Below, one piece after another: positions 32,546-40,129 of a stretch of DNA of 53,887 nt. Within the stretch, counting starts at the first letter, position 1, and every line of letters starts with the position of its first letter. A program made the translations under genes and the position numbers. The DNA lies in NCBI RefSeq assembly GCF_016793225.1, contig NZ_JAEUMN010000103.1:1-53887 (forward strand), read 5' to 3'. The DNA comes from Phenylobacterium sp. (GTDB taxonomy: Bacteria; Pseudomonadota; Alphaproteobacteria; Caulobacterales; Caulobacteraceae). The notes beneath the pieces were generated by a model. That model saw only the letters and a program-made list of their open reading frames with translations, made no database searches and had not been told where the DNA came from.

Positions 32546-32588
32546 CCCCTTCCCTTCCCGCGTCGCGGGAAGGGGGGACCGCCCGCCG
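32546..32588 (+). repeat. 43-base hairpin repeat, copy 1 (after the DUF4170 gene)
   Basis: A 10-bp perfect stem, CCCTTCCCGC (32552-32561) with GCGGGAAGGG (32565-32574), loop GTC, followed by GGGACCGC and CGCCG. It begins 2 bases after the stop codon. A copy at 34073-34115 is identical except for the three loop bases and one C/T change. It may serve as a terminator or be a mobile palindromic unit. The rest of this 159-base gap is C/G-rich with nothing else I can support. Confidence 0.6.
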
Positions 32589-32702
32589 AGCCCAGCGCCG
32601 CCGAGCGCAGCGCCGCCGGGCGTAGAGCGGACGGTGGGAAGGGCAAGCGGCCAACAGGGCCGCCGATCCCGCTCAAGGCGGCCGGCGCGACCCCCATCCG
32701 TC

Positions 32703-33380
32703 CTACTCCCGGCGCAGCACGCTCTCGGTCAGCACATTGCCCCACATGTTCGTGCGGAACTCGGCCTTCATGCCGGCGGGGTCGTACATCGGGCTCTGCA
32801 CCCACTCCAGGAAGCTCATGCCCGCCGGCTCGCCCTCGGTGAGATAGCGGGCGAAGGTGTAGTCCAGCACGCCGGTCTTGCCGTGCCGGATGTGCAGGTA
32901 GCGGATGTGCAGCTGGTCCAGCGCCTCCCGGATCGTCCGGCCCTTCCGGAAGTGCATGTAGAGCACGCTCATGATCCCGGCCCGGTCCGCGCCCGACTTG
33001 CAGTGCATCAGCGCCGGGTACTCCAGCGTCTCGAACAGCCGCTTGGCGCCCAGCACGCGCTCCCGCGAGGGGACTTCGCGGGACGTGATCGTGAAATCCA
33101 CCAGGTTCAGCCCCAGCCGCGCGCAGGCGTCCTTCTCCAGCGCATGGAAGCTGGCGTCGAACCCGCCGCGCAGGTTCACGATCGTGCGGATGCCGCGGTC
33201 CCGCCAGGCGGCGATCTGGTGCGGCCAGGGCTGGTTCGCCCGCACCAGCTCCTCGCTGATCCAGTGCGCGTTCGAGAACCCCAGCCGCAGGTAGGCGTGG
33301 TCGTTCCAGAGGTAGTCCGCATACGCCTTCGCCCGCCCGAGCGGCGTGGTGAGGTCGAAGCGGGGCTCTGCGGCGCTCAT
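32703..33380 (-). CDS. CX5R (tyrosine/dual-specificity-type) phosphatase, CtpA-like
   Basis: A 225-residue phosphatase with the signature HCKSGADRAG (Cys127 nucleophile, Arg133), preceded by a possible general-acid region (DFTITSREVPS). Sequences of this kind with a long helical C-terminal part belong to the bacterial tyrosine-phosphatase-like group. Caulobacter has an essential member, CtpA, tied to outer-membrane integrity and lipid A dephosphorylation. The position beside pmbA, DUF4170 and msbA supports orthology, but I cannot confirm it without alignment. No signal peptide is obvious. The start is the ATG at 33380; it diverges from the SOS-controlled gene, with an 89-base shared control region. 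Confidence 0.82.
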   Translation of the reverse strand: MSAAEPRFDLTTPLGRAKAYADYLWNDHAYLRLGFSNAHWISEELVRANQPWPHQIAAWRDRGIRTIVNLRGGFDASFHALEKDACARLGLNLVDFTITSREVPSRERVLGAKRLFETLEYPALMHCKSGADRAGIMSVLYMHFRKGRTIREALDQLHIRYLHIRHGKTGVLDYTFARYLTEGEPAGMSFLEWVQSPMYDPAGMKAEFRTNMWGNVLTESVLRRE

Positions 33381-33432
33381 CGCCGCTAGGTAGGCGAGAA
33401 TCCGGTCCGCAGCCAGCCGGGCCCCCGAGGGG

Positions 33433-33467
33433 TTGACGGCGCCGCTTGAGATGTTCTACTTTTGTTC
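33433..33467 (+). promoter_or_regulatory. SOS promoter: -35 box plus LexA box over the -10
   Basis: TTGACG (33433-33438) serves as -35. GTTC (33453-33456), seven bases (TACTTTT), GTTC (33464-33467) is an exact alphaproteobacterial LexA site (GTTC-N7-GTTC). It covers the candidate -10, TACTTT (33457-33462, 18 bases after the -35). The ATG at 33470 follows at the expected transcription start, so the mRNA is probably leaderless and repressed by LexA. Confidence 0.72.
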
Positions 33468-33469
33468 CG

Positions 33470-34072
33470 ATGTCGCAGGACGCCGCCCGCACCGATCGTG
33501 AGCTCCGCATGGTGGAGGCGATGGTCGACTGCGCCTTCGAGCTGGGGCGGCGGGTCGGCGAGGCGGCGAAGACCGAGGCCAACCGAAGCCGAAGCCTGCA
33601 GCTCTACGATGTCTTCCACCGCAGCTTCCAGGCCGTGCGCCTGGGCATCCGCCTGTGCCTGGCCCTGCGCGCCGGCCGCATGGCCCCTCTCCGCCCTGCC
33701 CCCGTCCAGGCGATCGACGCCGGCCGCGAGCGCGAGGACGAGATCCAGGTCGAGCGGCCCGAGCGCGGCGACCCCGTCGAGCGCGAGCGCGAACGGGACT
33801 ACGAGGCGGTGAGCCTGCCGAAGTTCCTCTCGACGCTCGGCCTGGTGGCCCGCGAGACCGCCCGCGCCGACGGCGTTCCGGCCGATGTCCGCACGCGGAA
33901 CCTGCCGGCCCTCGAAGCCCTCCTCGCGAAGGCCGGCGCGGCGCAGCCGCAGCCGGCGGCCCCGGCCGCGACGGTCCTGGACCGCGCCCCGCCCGCGGCG
34001 CCGCGCGCGCGATCCGCGCTCCTCGGCTCCACGGCGCCCGGCCTGCGCCTCAAACCCCCCTGGCCCAGCTGA
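33470..34072 (+). CDS. Uncharacterised protein under apparent LexA control
   Basis: A 200-residue protein that I do not recognise. The N-terminal 65 residues are helical and amphipathic (MVEAMVDCAFELGRRVGEAA, then LQLYDVFHRSFQAVRLGIRL). A charged middle follows, rich in Arg and Glu (ERPERGDPVERERERDYEAV), then a second helical part (LPKFLSTLGLVARETARADG) and a disordered Ala/Pro/Arg tail. There is no signal peptide, membrane helix or metal motif. Two helical units with basic faces could bind DNA or another protein. The ATG at 33470 lies just behind an exact LexA box, so it is probably DNA-damage inducible. A TTG at 33446 is in frame but would sit upstream of the box. Confidence 0.75.
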   Translation: MSQDAARTDRELRMVEAMVDCAFELGRRVGEAAKTEANRSRSLQLYDVFHRSFQAVRLGIRLCLALRAGRMAPLRPAPVQAIDAGREREDEIQVERPERGDPVERERERDYEAVSLPKFLSTLGLVARETARADGVPADVRTRNLPALEALLAKAGAAQPQPAAPAATVLDRAPPAAPRARSALLGSTAPGLRLKPPWPS

Positions 34073-34115
34073 CCCCTTCCCTTCCCGCCCTGCGGGAAGG
34101 GGGGACCGCTCGCCG
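34073..34115 (+). repeat. 43-base hairpin repeat, copy 2 (after the SOS gene)
   Basis: The same stem CCCTTCCCGC/GCGGGAAGGG (34079-34088 and 34092-34101), with loop CCT in place of GTC, as in the copy at 32546-32588. It starts right behind the stop codon. The remainder of the gap to msbA holds an alternating purine-pyrimidine stretch (about 34211-34227) and a TTGACA box (34280-34285) that may be the msbA -35; I see no clear -10. Confidence 0.6.
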
Positions 34116-34314
34116 CAGAGCGAGCGGCGGGGCGGGCCAACCGCCGCACCGCGAAGACGTCGCCGCAGACCGCCTGACCGTGGCCGCCCACGGGTCGCGG
34201 GCGCACGCCCGTGCGTGTGCGCGCGTGTTCGTTCGTGATCGAGACCGATCCCGGCTCAAGGGCCGTCGCGCGGCCCGGCTTGACACTGTGGGCGCAACGT
34301 CCGACCCCAGGCCC

Positions 34315-36090
34315 ATGAGCGTCCCCGCCCCGCCGGAGCTTGGCGCCCGCGCCCTCGTGGCGCGGGTGGCGCGAAGCTATATGGCGCCGCGCTGGCGCGG
34401 CTGGACCGTGGCCATGCTGGCCGCCGTGGTGGTGGCCTACTGCTCGGCCGAGCTGGTGCGGATCATCGAGCCCGCCACCAACGACCTCCTGGTGTTCCAC
34501 AAGCCGGGGGCGCTGCTTTGGATCCCGCTCACCATCGCGGCCCTCGCCTTCGCCCGGACGGTCGCCCAGATCGTCCAGGCCACCCTGGTGAACCACATCG
34601 GCAACGCCGTGGTGGGCGACGTCCAGGTGCAGCTCTTCGGCCGCCTTGTCCGTGCCGACCTCGCCCACCTGCGCAGCCGCCACACCGGCAGCTTCGTCGC
34701 CTCGGTGCTCTATGACGCCGGCCTGATCCGCGAGGCCGCCACCGCCGGAGTGGTGAACTACACCCAGAACCTGCTGATCTTCGTGGGCGCCGTGGTGGTG
34801 ATGGTCGCCAACGACTGGTTCCTGTCGCTGCTCCTGATCGGGGTCGCGCCCCTGGCCGGGGCGATCATGCGGCGGTTCTCCCGGCGCACGACCAAGGCCG
34901 CGAAGGGCGCCATGGCCGAGACCTCCAACCTCTCCTCGGCGATCATGGAGAGCCTCGACGGCGTCCGGGTCGTGAAGATCGAGAACCGCGAGGCGCACGA
35001 GGAGGCCCGCGTGGCCGAGGTGGTCGCGCGGCGCCAGCGCCACCTCACCAAGGGCGCCAACGCCCGCGCCCGGGCCGCGCCGGCCACCGAGCTCCTGATG
35101 ACGCTGGTGGTGGCCGCCGTGTTCGCCTACGCCGGCTGGCGCTCCACCGTGGGCGAGATGAACGCCGGCGCCTTCTTCTCGTTCGTGGCCGCCCTCACCA
35201 TGGCCAGCCAGGCGCTGCGTCAGCTCGCCAACCTGCAGACGGTCTTCGCCGAAGGGATGGCCGCGGCGCGCCGGCTCTTCGCAGCTCTGGACGTGGAGCC
35301 CGAGGTGCGCGAGCGGCCGGGCGCCCAGCCGGTCACCCGCGCGGACGGCCACCTGCGCCTCGAGAACGTGGCCTTCTCGTACGGCGGCGACGGCCCGCCG
35401 GCGCTGGACGGCGTCGACCTGGAGGCCCGCCGGGGCGAGACGGTGGCGCTGGTGGGCCCCTCGGGCGGCGGCAAGAGCACCATCCTGAACCTGATCCCTC
35501 GCTTCTACGACGTGAGCGCGGGGCGCGTGACCCTGGACGGCGTCGACGTCCGCGACGTGGCGCTGGCCTCGCTGCGCGACCAGATCGCCCTCGTGACCCA
35601 GGAGCCGTTCCTGTTCGACGACACCGTCCGCGCCAACATCGCCTATGCGCGCCCGCAGGCCGCGGCGGCCGAGATCGAGGCGGCGGCGCGGGCCGCGGCG
35701 GCGCACGAGTTCATCTGCGACCTGCCGGACGGCTACGACACGCTCGTGGGCGAGGCGGGGGCCCGGCTCTCGGGCGGCCAGCGGCAACGGATCGCCATCG
35801 CCCGGGCGTTCCTCAAGGACGCGCCGATCCTGCTGCTCGACGAGGCCACCAGCGCCCTGGACACCGAGAGCGAGGCCCAGGTGCAGGCGGCGCTGAAGCG
35901 GCTCATGGCCGGCCGGACCACGATCCTGATCGCCCACCGCCTCTCCACCGTGCGCGGCGCCGACCGCATCTACGTGGTCGACCGTGGGCGCGTGGTCGAA
36001 ACCGGCGATCACGCGACGCTCGTGAAGAAGCGCGGACTCTACGCCCGGCTCGCCAGAAGCCAGGACCTGGAGGCGGAGCCCGCCGCGTGA
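34315..36090 (+). CDS. msbA: MsbA-type lipid A/phospholipid ABC exporter
   Basis: A 591-residue half-transporter: six transmembrane helices in the first 330 residues, then a nucleotide-binding domain with Walker A GPSGGGKST, the Q-loop region ALVTQEPFLFDD, signature LSGGQRQR, Walker B ILLLDEATSALD and H-loop IAHRLST. Such exporters flip core-lipid A across the inner membrane. Placement directly ahead of the DUF374 acyltransferase, WaaA and LpxK makes MsbA much more likely than a drug exporter. The ATG at 34315 is chosen; the open frame extends far upstream only because stops are rare at this GC content. The stop overlaps the next start (GTGA). Confidence 0.88.
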   Translation: MSVPAPPELGARALVARVARSYMAPRWRGWTVAMLAAVVVAYCSAELVRIIEPATNDLLVFHKPGALLWIPLTIAALAFARTVAQIVQATLVNHIGNAVVGDVQVQLFGRLVRADLAHLRSRHTGSFVASVLYDAGLIREAATAGVVNYTQNLLIFVGAVVVMVANDWFLSLLLIGVAPLAGAIMRRFSRRTTKAAKGAMAETSNLSSAIMESLDGVRVVKIENREAHEEARVAEVVARRQRHLTKGANARARAAPATELLMTLVVAAVFAYAGWRSTVGEMNAGAFFSFVAALTMASQALRQLANLQTVFAEGMAAARRLFAALDVEPEVRERPGAQPVTRADGHLRLENVAFSYGGDGPPALDGVDLEARRGETVALVGPSGGGKSTILNLIPRFYDVSAGRVTLDGVDVRDVALASLRDQIALVTQEPFLFDDTVRANIAYARPQAAAAEIEAAARAAAAHEFICDLPDGYDTLVGEAGARLSGGQRQRIAIARAFLKDAPILLLDEATSALDTESEAQVQAALKRLMAGRTTILIAHRLSTVRGADRIYVVDRGRVVETGDHATLVKKRGLYARLARSQDLEAEPAA

Positions 36091-36788
36091 AGGCGCTGCT
36101 GCGAAACGGTTCGGTCCAGGCCTTCCTGGGCTGGGTGCTGGGCAGCTACCTGCGGCTGGTGCTGCGCACCGTCCGCTGGCGGCACGAGAACCTGGCCTGC
36201 GTCGAGCCGGTGCTCGCCGACGACACGCGCGGCGCCATCGCCCTCTTCTGGCACGGCCGCATCCCGCTGTGCCTCGCCACCGCGCCGCAGTGGTGGCGCA
36301 AGCGCACCAAGTGCCTGATCTCGCCCAGCGCGGACGGCGAGTTCGTGGCCCGCGCGCTGGACATGTCCGGCTTCCCCGCCATCCGGGTCTCGTCGGCCAA
36401 GCCCGGCGACACCGCCAAGATGCGCCAGGCCGTCGCCGCCATCCGCGAGGCGACGAACTGGGTGGCGGGCGGGGGCGCGCTGGTCGTCACGCCGGACGGT
36501 CCACGCGGGCCGAACGAGGTGATCGCGCCCGGCGCCCTGCAGATCGCCCGGCGGTCCGGGCAGCCGGTGTTCCTGATGGGAATCGCCGCCGCGCCGTCGG
36601 CCCAGATGCAGGGCACGTGGGACAAGGTGATGTGGGCGGCGCCCTTCGGGCGGGGCGCCGTGGTCTGGGACGGCCCGCTGCACGTGCCCGCCGATGCGGA
36701 CGAGGCCGCCATCGCCGCCCTGATCACGGAATGGTCAGGCCGCCTCTCGGAAGCCACCCGCCGCGCCGAAGCGCTGGTCGGGCGCTGA
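36087..36788 (+). CDS. DUF374 lysophospholipid-acyltransferase-family protein
   Basis: A 233-residue protein. WHGRIPL (the HxxxxD-like acyltransferase box in its DUF374 form), SPSADGEFVARALDMSGF and the conserved VVTPDGPRGPNEVI place it in the DUF374 group of the LPLAT superfamily. These proteins are conserved in lipid A operons of alphaproteobacteria and epsilonproteobacteria and are presumed to acylate lipid A or a related glycolipid at the inner membrane. A hydrophobic N-terminal helix (VQAFLGWVLGSYLRLVLR) should anchor it. The GTG start overlaps the msbA stop. Confidence 0.85.
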   Translation: MKALLRNGSVQAFLGWVLGSYLRLVLRTVRWRHENLACVEPVLADDTRGAIALFWHGRIPLCLATAPQWWRKRTKCLISPSADGEFVARALDMSGFPAIRVSSAKPGDTAKMRQAVAAIREATNWVAGGGALVVTPDGPRGPNEVIAPGALQIARRSGQPVFLMGIAAAPSAQMQGTWDKVMWAAPFGRGAVVWDGPLHVPADADEAAIAALITEWSGRLSEATRRAEALVGR

Positions 36789-36842
36789 GCGTTACTTGGT
36801 AGCGGATTGATCGCTTCGGCGGGCGGTGAGACATAGGCCCCG

Positions 36843-37856
36843 ATGGCGCACGCCCACCCGCATCCCGCGCGCGACGGCCACGAGCATGGGCATGAGCACG
36901 CTCACGACCATGGCCACGCCCACGGTCACGACCACGGCCACGGCGGCGGACATGCCCACGGCCACCACCACCACCATCACGCCCCGAAGGACATGGGCTG
37001 GGCCTTCGGGATCGGCGTCGTGCTCAACACCGCGTTCGTGGCGGTCGAGGCGGGCCTGGGGTTCTGGACAGGCTCCATGTCGCTGCTCGCCGACGCGGGC
37101 CACAACCTGTCCGACGTCCTCGCCCTGATCCTGGCCTGGGGCGCCGCCGTCCTGGCCCGCCGGGCGCCCGCCGGACGGCGCACCTACGGCCTGCGCAAGG
37201 CCACCATCCTGGCCTCCCTGACCAACGCGGTGCTGCTGCTCATGGCCGTGGGCGCCATCGCCTCGGAGTCCATCCACCGCCTGCTGCAGCCGGCGCCGGT
37301 CGAGACGGGGCTGGTCATGCTGGCCGCGAGCTTCGGGGTCCTGGTCAACGGCGCCACCGCCCTCCTCTTCATGCGCGGCAGTCACAGCGACCTGAACGTC
37401 CGCGGCGCCTTCCTGCACATGGCGGCCGACGCGGGCGTCTCGCTGACGGTCGTCGTCGGCGCCTTCGTGATGAGCCGCACGGGGCTGGCGTGGATCGATC
37501 CGGCCCTGGGCCTCGTGATCGCCGGCGTCATCATGCTCGGGACCTGGAGCCTGCTTCGCGACTCCGCCGACCTCGCCCTGGACGCGGCGCCGCGGGCGAT
37601 CGACGTGGACGAGGTGCGCGCCTGGCTCAGCCGCCAGCCGGGCGTCGAGGGGGTCCATGACCTGCACGTCTGGGCGCTCTCCACCACCGAGACGGCGATG
37701 ACCGCGCACATCCTCCGTCCCCGCAGCGTGGACGACGGCGACAGCTTCCTGCGTTCGACCCGCGAGGGTCTCTCGCACCGCTTCGCGATCGGCCACGTGA
37801 CCCTGCAGGTGGAGACCGAGGGCGGCTGCGGCCTCGGCTGCGCGAAGGTGGCGTGA
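36843..37856 (+). CDS. Cation diffusion facilitator (zinc/cobalt exporter) with His-rich N terminus
   Basis: A 337-residue CDF transporter. The first 46 residues contain 22 histidines, including six in a row, and form a cytosolic metal-binding tail. Six helices follow. HNLSDVLAL (helix 2) and HMAADAGVSL (helix 5) hold the paired His/Asp metal sites in the H-x3-D form expected of zinc carriers; DLHVWALS begins the C-terminal cytoplasmic domain. It should export Zn2+ or Co2+ with proton exchange. It has its own 54-base leader after the DUF374 gene, but its stop overlaps the waaA start (GTGA), so it is coupled to lipid A synthesis. That position is unusual. Confidence 0.9.
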   Translation: MAHAHPHPARDGHEHGHEHAHDHGHAHGHDHGHGGGHAHGHHHHHHAPKDMGWAFGIGVVLNTAFVAVEAGLGFWTGSMSLLADAGHNLSDVLALILAWGAAVLARRAPAGRRTYGLRKATILASLTNAVLLLMAVGAIASESIHRLLQPAPVETGLVMLAASFGVLVNGATALLFMRGSHSDLNVRGAFLHMAADAGVSLTVVVGAFVMSRTGLAWIDPALGLVIAGVIMLGTWSLLRDSADLALDAAPRAIDVDEVRAWLSRQPGVEGVHDLHVWALSTTETAMTAHILRPRSVDDGDSFLRSTREGLSHRFAIGHVTLQVETEGGCGLGCAKVA

Positions 37857-39106
37857 CCCCGACCCTCCCCCTGGCGCTGTACGGCGCGGCCACCCGCCTG
37901 CTGGAGCCCCTGGCGCCCGGGGTCCTGCGCGGTCGCGCCCGCCGCGGCAAGGAGGACGCCGCGCGGCTGGGCGAGCGCCTCGGCCGCCCCACGGTCCCGC
38001 GCCCAGACGGTCCCCTCGTCTGGCTGCACGGCGTGAGCGTCGGCGAGACCACGTCACTGCTGCCCCTGATCGCGGCGCTCCGCGCCCGCCGGCCGGAGCT
38101 GGCCCTGCTCGTGACGTCCGGAACCGCGACGGCCGCCGCGCTGCTGGCCCGCCGGCTGCCCGCGGAGGTGATCCACCAGTTCGCGCCGGTGGACGCGCCG
38201 GGCGCCGTCCGCCGGTTCCTCGGCCACTGGCGTCCCGACGCCGGGGTCCTGGTGGAGAGCGAGCTCTGGCCCAACCTGATCCTCGGCGCGCGCGCCCGCG
38301 GCGTGCGCCTGGCGCTGGTGTCCGCGCGGATGACCGAGGCCAGCGCCCGGCGCTGGGCCCAGTGGCCGGCGTCGGCGCGGACCGTCGTGCGGGCCTTCGA
38401 CCTCGTGCTGCCGCAGGACGAGGCGACCGGCGCGCGGCTGTCGGCGCTGGGCGCCAGCCCCGGTCCGCGGCTGAACCTGAAGCTGGTCGGCGACCCGCTG
38501 CCCGCCGACGCCGCCGAGCTGGAGCGGCTGCGCAAGGCCGTGGGCGGCCATCGCGTGGTCCTCGCCGCCAGCACCCACCCCGGCGAGGAGGACCTCATCG
38601 CCCGCGCCTTCCACCAGGCGGCGCCCGATCTCGGCGAGGCGCTGCTGGTCGTGGCCCCCCGGCATCCCGAGCGTGGTCCCGCGCTCGCCGAGCAGCTCGC
38701 CGCCACCCGCCGCGGCGCCGGCGAGCTGCCGACGGGGGGCGTCCACGTGGCCGACACCCTTGGCGAGCTCGGGCTCTTCTTCCGGCTGGCCGACATCGTG
38801 GTGATGGGCGGCGGCTTCGCCCCGGGCGTCGGCGGCCACAACCCCCTGGAGCCCGCCCGCATCGGACGCCCTATCCTGACCGGGCCTCACGTGTTCAACG
38901 CGGCCGAAGCCTATGCCGGCCTCTTCGCCGAGGGCGCGGCGATCGCGGCGGCCGACGCCGACGCCCTGGCGCGCCACCTGCGCGGCCTGCTGGATCATCC
39001 CCGCATCGCGCGGCGGATGGGAGAGGCCGCCTTCGCCTACGCCGATCGCCAGGGCGCGGCCCTGGACGAAGCCTACCGCCTCCTCCAGCCGCTCCTGCCC
39101 GCATGA
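37853..39106 (+). CDS. waaA: 3-deoxy-D-manno-octulosonic acid transferase
   Basis: A 417-residue GT30 enzyme (WaaA/KdtA) that transfers Kdo from CMP-Kdo to lipid IVA at the inner-membrane cytosolic face. WLHGVSVGETTSLLPLI carries the conserved Glu region of the N-terminal half, ESELWPNLIL is the family hallmark, and the C-terminal donor-binding part shows AASTHPGEED, VVAPRHPER and GGFAPGVGGHNPLEPA. A membrane-anchoring N-terminal stretch is short but present. It begins with GTG at 37853 and overlaps the lpxK start by ATGA. The number of Kdo residues added cannot be told. Confidence 0.93.
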   Translation: MTPTLPLALYGAATRLLEPLAPGVLRGRARRGKEDAARLGERLGRPTVPRPDGPLVWLHGVSVGETTSLLPLIAALRARRPELALLVTSGTATAAALLARRLPAEVIHQFAPVDAPGAVRRFLGHWRPDAGVLVESELWPNLILGARARGVRLALVSARMTEASARRWAQWPASARTVVRAFDLVLPQDEATGARLSALGASPGPRLNLKLVGDPLPADAAELERLRKAVGGHRVVLAASTHPGEEDLIARAFHQAAPDLGEALLVVAPRHPERGPALAEQLAATRRGAGELPTGGVHVADTLGELGLFFRLADIVVMGGGFAPGVGGHNPLEPARIGRPILTGPHVFNAAEAYAGLFAEGAAIAAADADALARHLRGLLDHPRIARRMGEAAFAYADRQGAALDEAYRLLQPLLPA

Positions 39107-40098
39107 AGCTCACCACGCCCCGCTGGTGGTACGAGCGACGCCCGCGGACGGCGCCGCTGCTGCGAGCGCTGCTCACGCCCGTCTCGTGGATCTGGGCCTG
39201 GGCGACGGCGCGGCGCATCGCGCGCGGCCGTCCCGTCGATCCCGGCGTCCCGGTGGTCTGCGTGGGCAACCTCACGGTGGGCGGCGCCGGCAAAACCCCG
39301 ATCGCGCGCGAGATCGCCCGCCGCCTCGGCGCCGCCGTCCTGACGCGCGGCTACGGCGGATCGCTGGCCGGACCCGTGCGCGTGGACCCGGAACGCCACG
39401 GCGCCGCCGAGGTGGGGGACGAGCCGCTGATGCTCGCGAACGACCTCCCGGTCTGGGTCGCCCGCGACCGCGCGGCCGGAGCGGTCGCGGCGGCTCAGGC
39501 GGGCGCTGCGGTCCTGGTCATGGACGACGGCCATCAGAACCCCGCGGTCCTGAAGTCACTCAGCCTCGTCGTCGTCGACGCCGAGACGCGCGGCGAGGAG
39601 TGGCCCTTCGGCGATGGCCGGGTCTTCCCCGCGGGCCCCATGCGCGAGCCGCTCGCCGCCGGGCTCGCCCGCGCAGACGCCGTCATCGTCCTGCTGCCGG
39701 TCGGCCTGGATGCGCCCGACCCCGCGCTCCTGGCCCAGCTCGGCGACCAAACCGTCCTGACGGCGCGGCTGGCGCCGGCCGCGCCGCCGCCCCCGGGCCC
39801 GCAACTGGGCTTCGCCGGCGTGGCCAAACCCTGGAAGGTCGAGCGCGCCTTGGCCGACGCGGGCTGCCGCCTGGCCGACTTCGCGCCGTTCCCCGACCAC
39901 CACGTCTTCCGCGAGTCCGAGCTGGCCTGGCTGGCGCGCCGGGCCGAGCGGCTGGGCGCGGGGCTCGTCACCACCGAGAAGGACTGGGCGCGCCTGCCGC
40001 CCGCCTGGCGGACGCGCGTCGCCGCCTGGCCCGTCAAGGCGGTGTTCGACGACGAGGCGGCGCTGGCCGCCCTCCTCGACCGCGTACGCGCCCGCTAG
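39103..40098 (+). CDS. lpxK: Tetraacyldisaccharide 4'-kinase
   Basis: A 331-residue LpxK. After a membrane-associated N-terminal helix (LLRALLTPVSWIWAWATA), CVGNLTVGGAGKTP is the Walker A region; TRGYGG, GDEPLML and VMDDGHQN follow in the family order, the last with the catalytic Asp-His pair. The C-terminal part has FPDHHVF and TTEKDWARL. It phosphorylates the 4' position of the lipid A disaccharide. It closes the lipid A operon and converges on the APH-like kinase gene after 31 bases. Confidence 0.92.
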   Translation: MKLTTPRWWYERRPRTAPLLRALLTPVSWIWAWATARRIARGRPVDPGVPVVCVGNLTVGGAGKTPIAREIARRLGAAVLTRGYGGSLAGPVRVDPERHGAAEVGDEPLMLANDLPVWVARDRAAGAVAAAQAGAAVLVMDDGHQNPAVLKSLSLVVVDAETRGEEWPFGDGRVFPAGPMREPLAAGLARADAVIVLLPVGLDAPDPALLAQLGDQTVLTARLAPAAPPPPGPQLGFAGVAKPWKVERALADAGCRLADFAPFPDHHVFRESELAWLARRAERLGAGLVTTEKDWARLPPAWRTRVAAWPVKAVFDDEAALAALLDRVRAR

Positions 40099-40129
40099 CG
40101 CCGCACCCGTTCGGCCGGAAGCGTCTCGC

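Noticed and set aside
34211-34227. Alternating purine-pyrimidine stretch (possible Z-DNA) before msbA
   Set aside because: It is short and such runs are frequent in GC-rich intergenic DNA; there is no sign of function beyond composition.
33655-34314. Long N-terminal extension of the MsbA gene
   Set aside because: It overlaps the SOS gene and the hairpin repeat and has no domain content; the ATG at 34315 begins just before the first membrane helices.
36843-36985. A repetitive CAT/CAC-rich tract suggestive of a DNA repeat or small array
   Set aside because: It is in frame and encodes the His-rich metal-binding tail of the CDF transporter.
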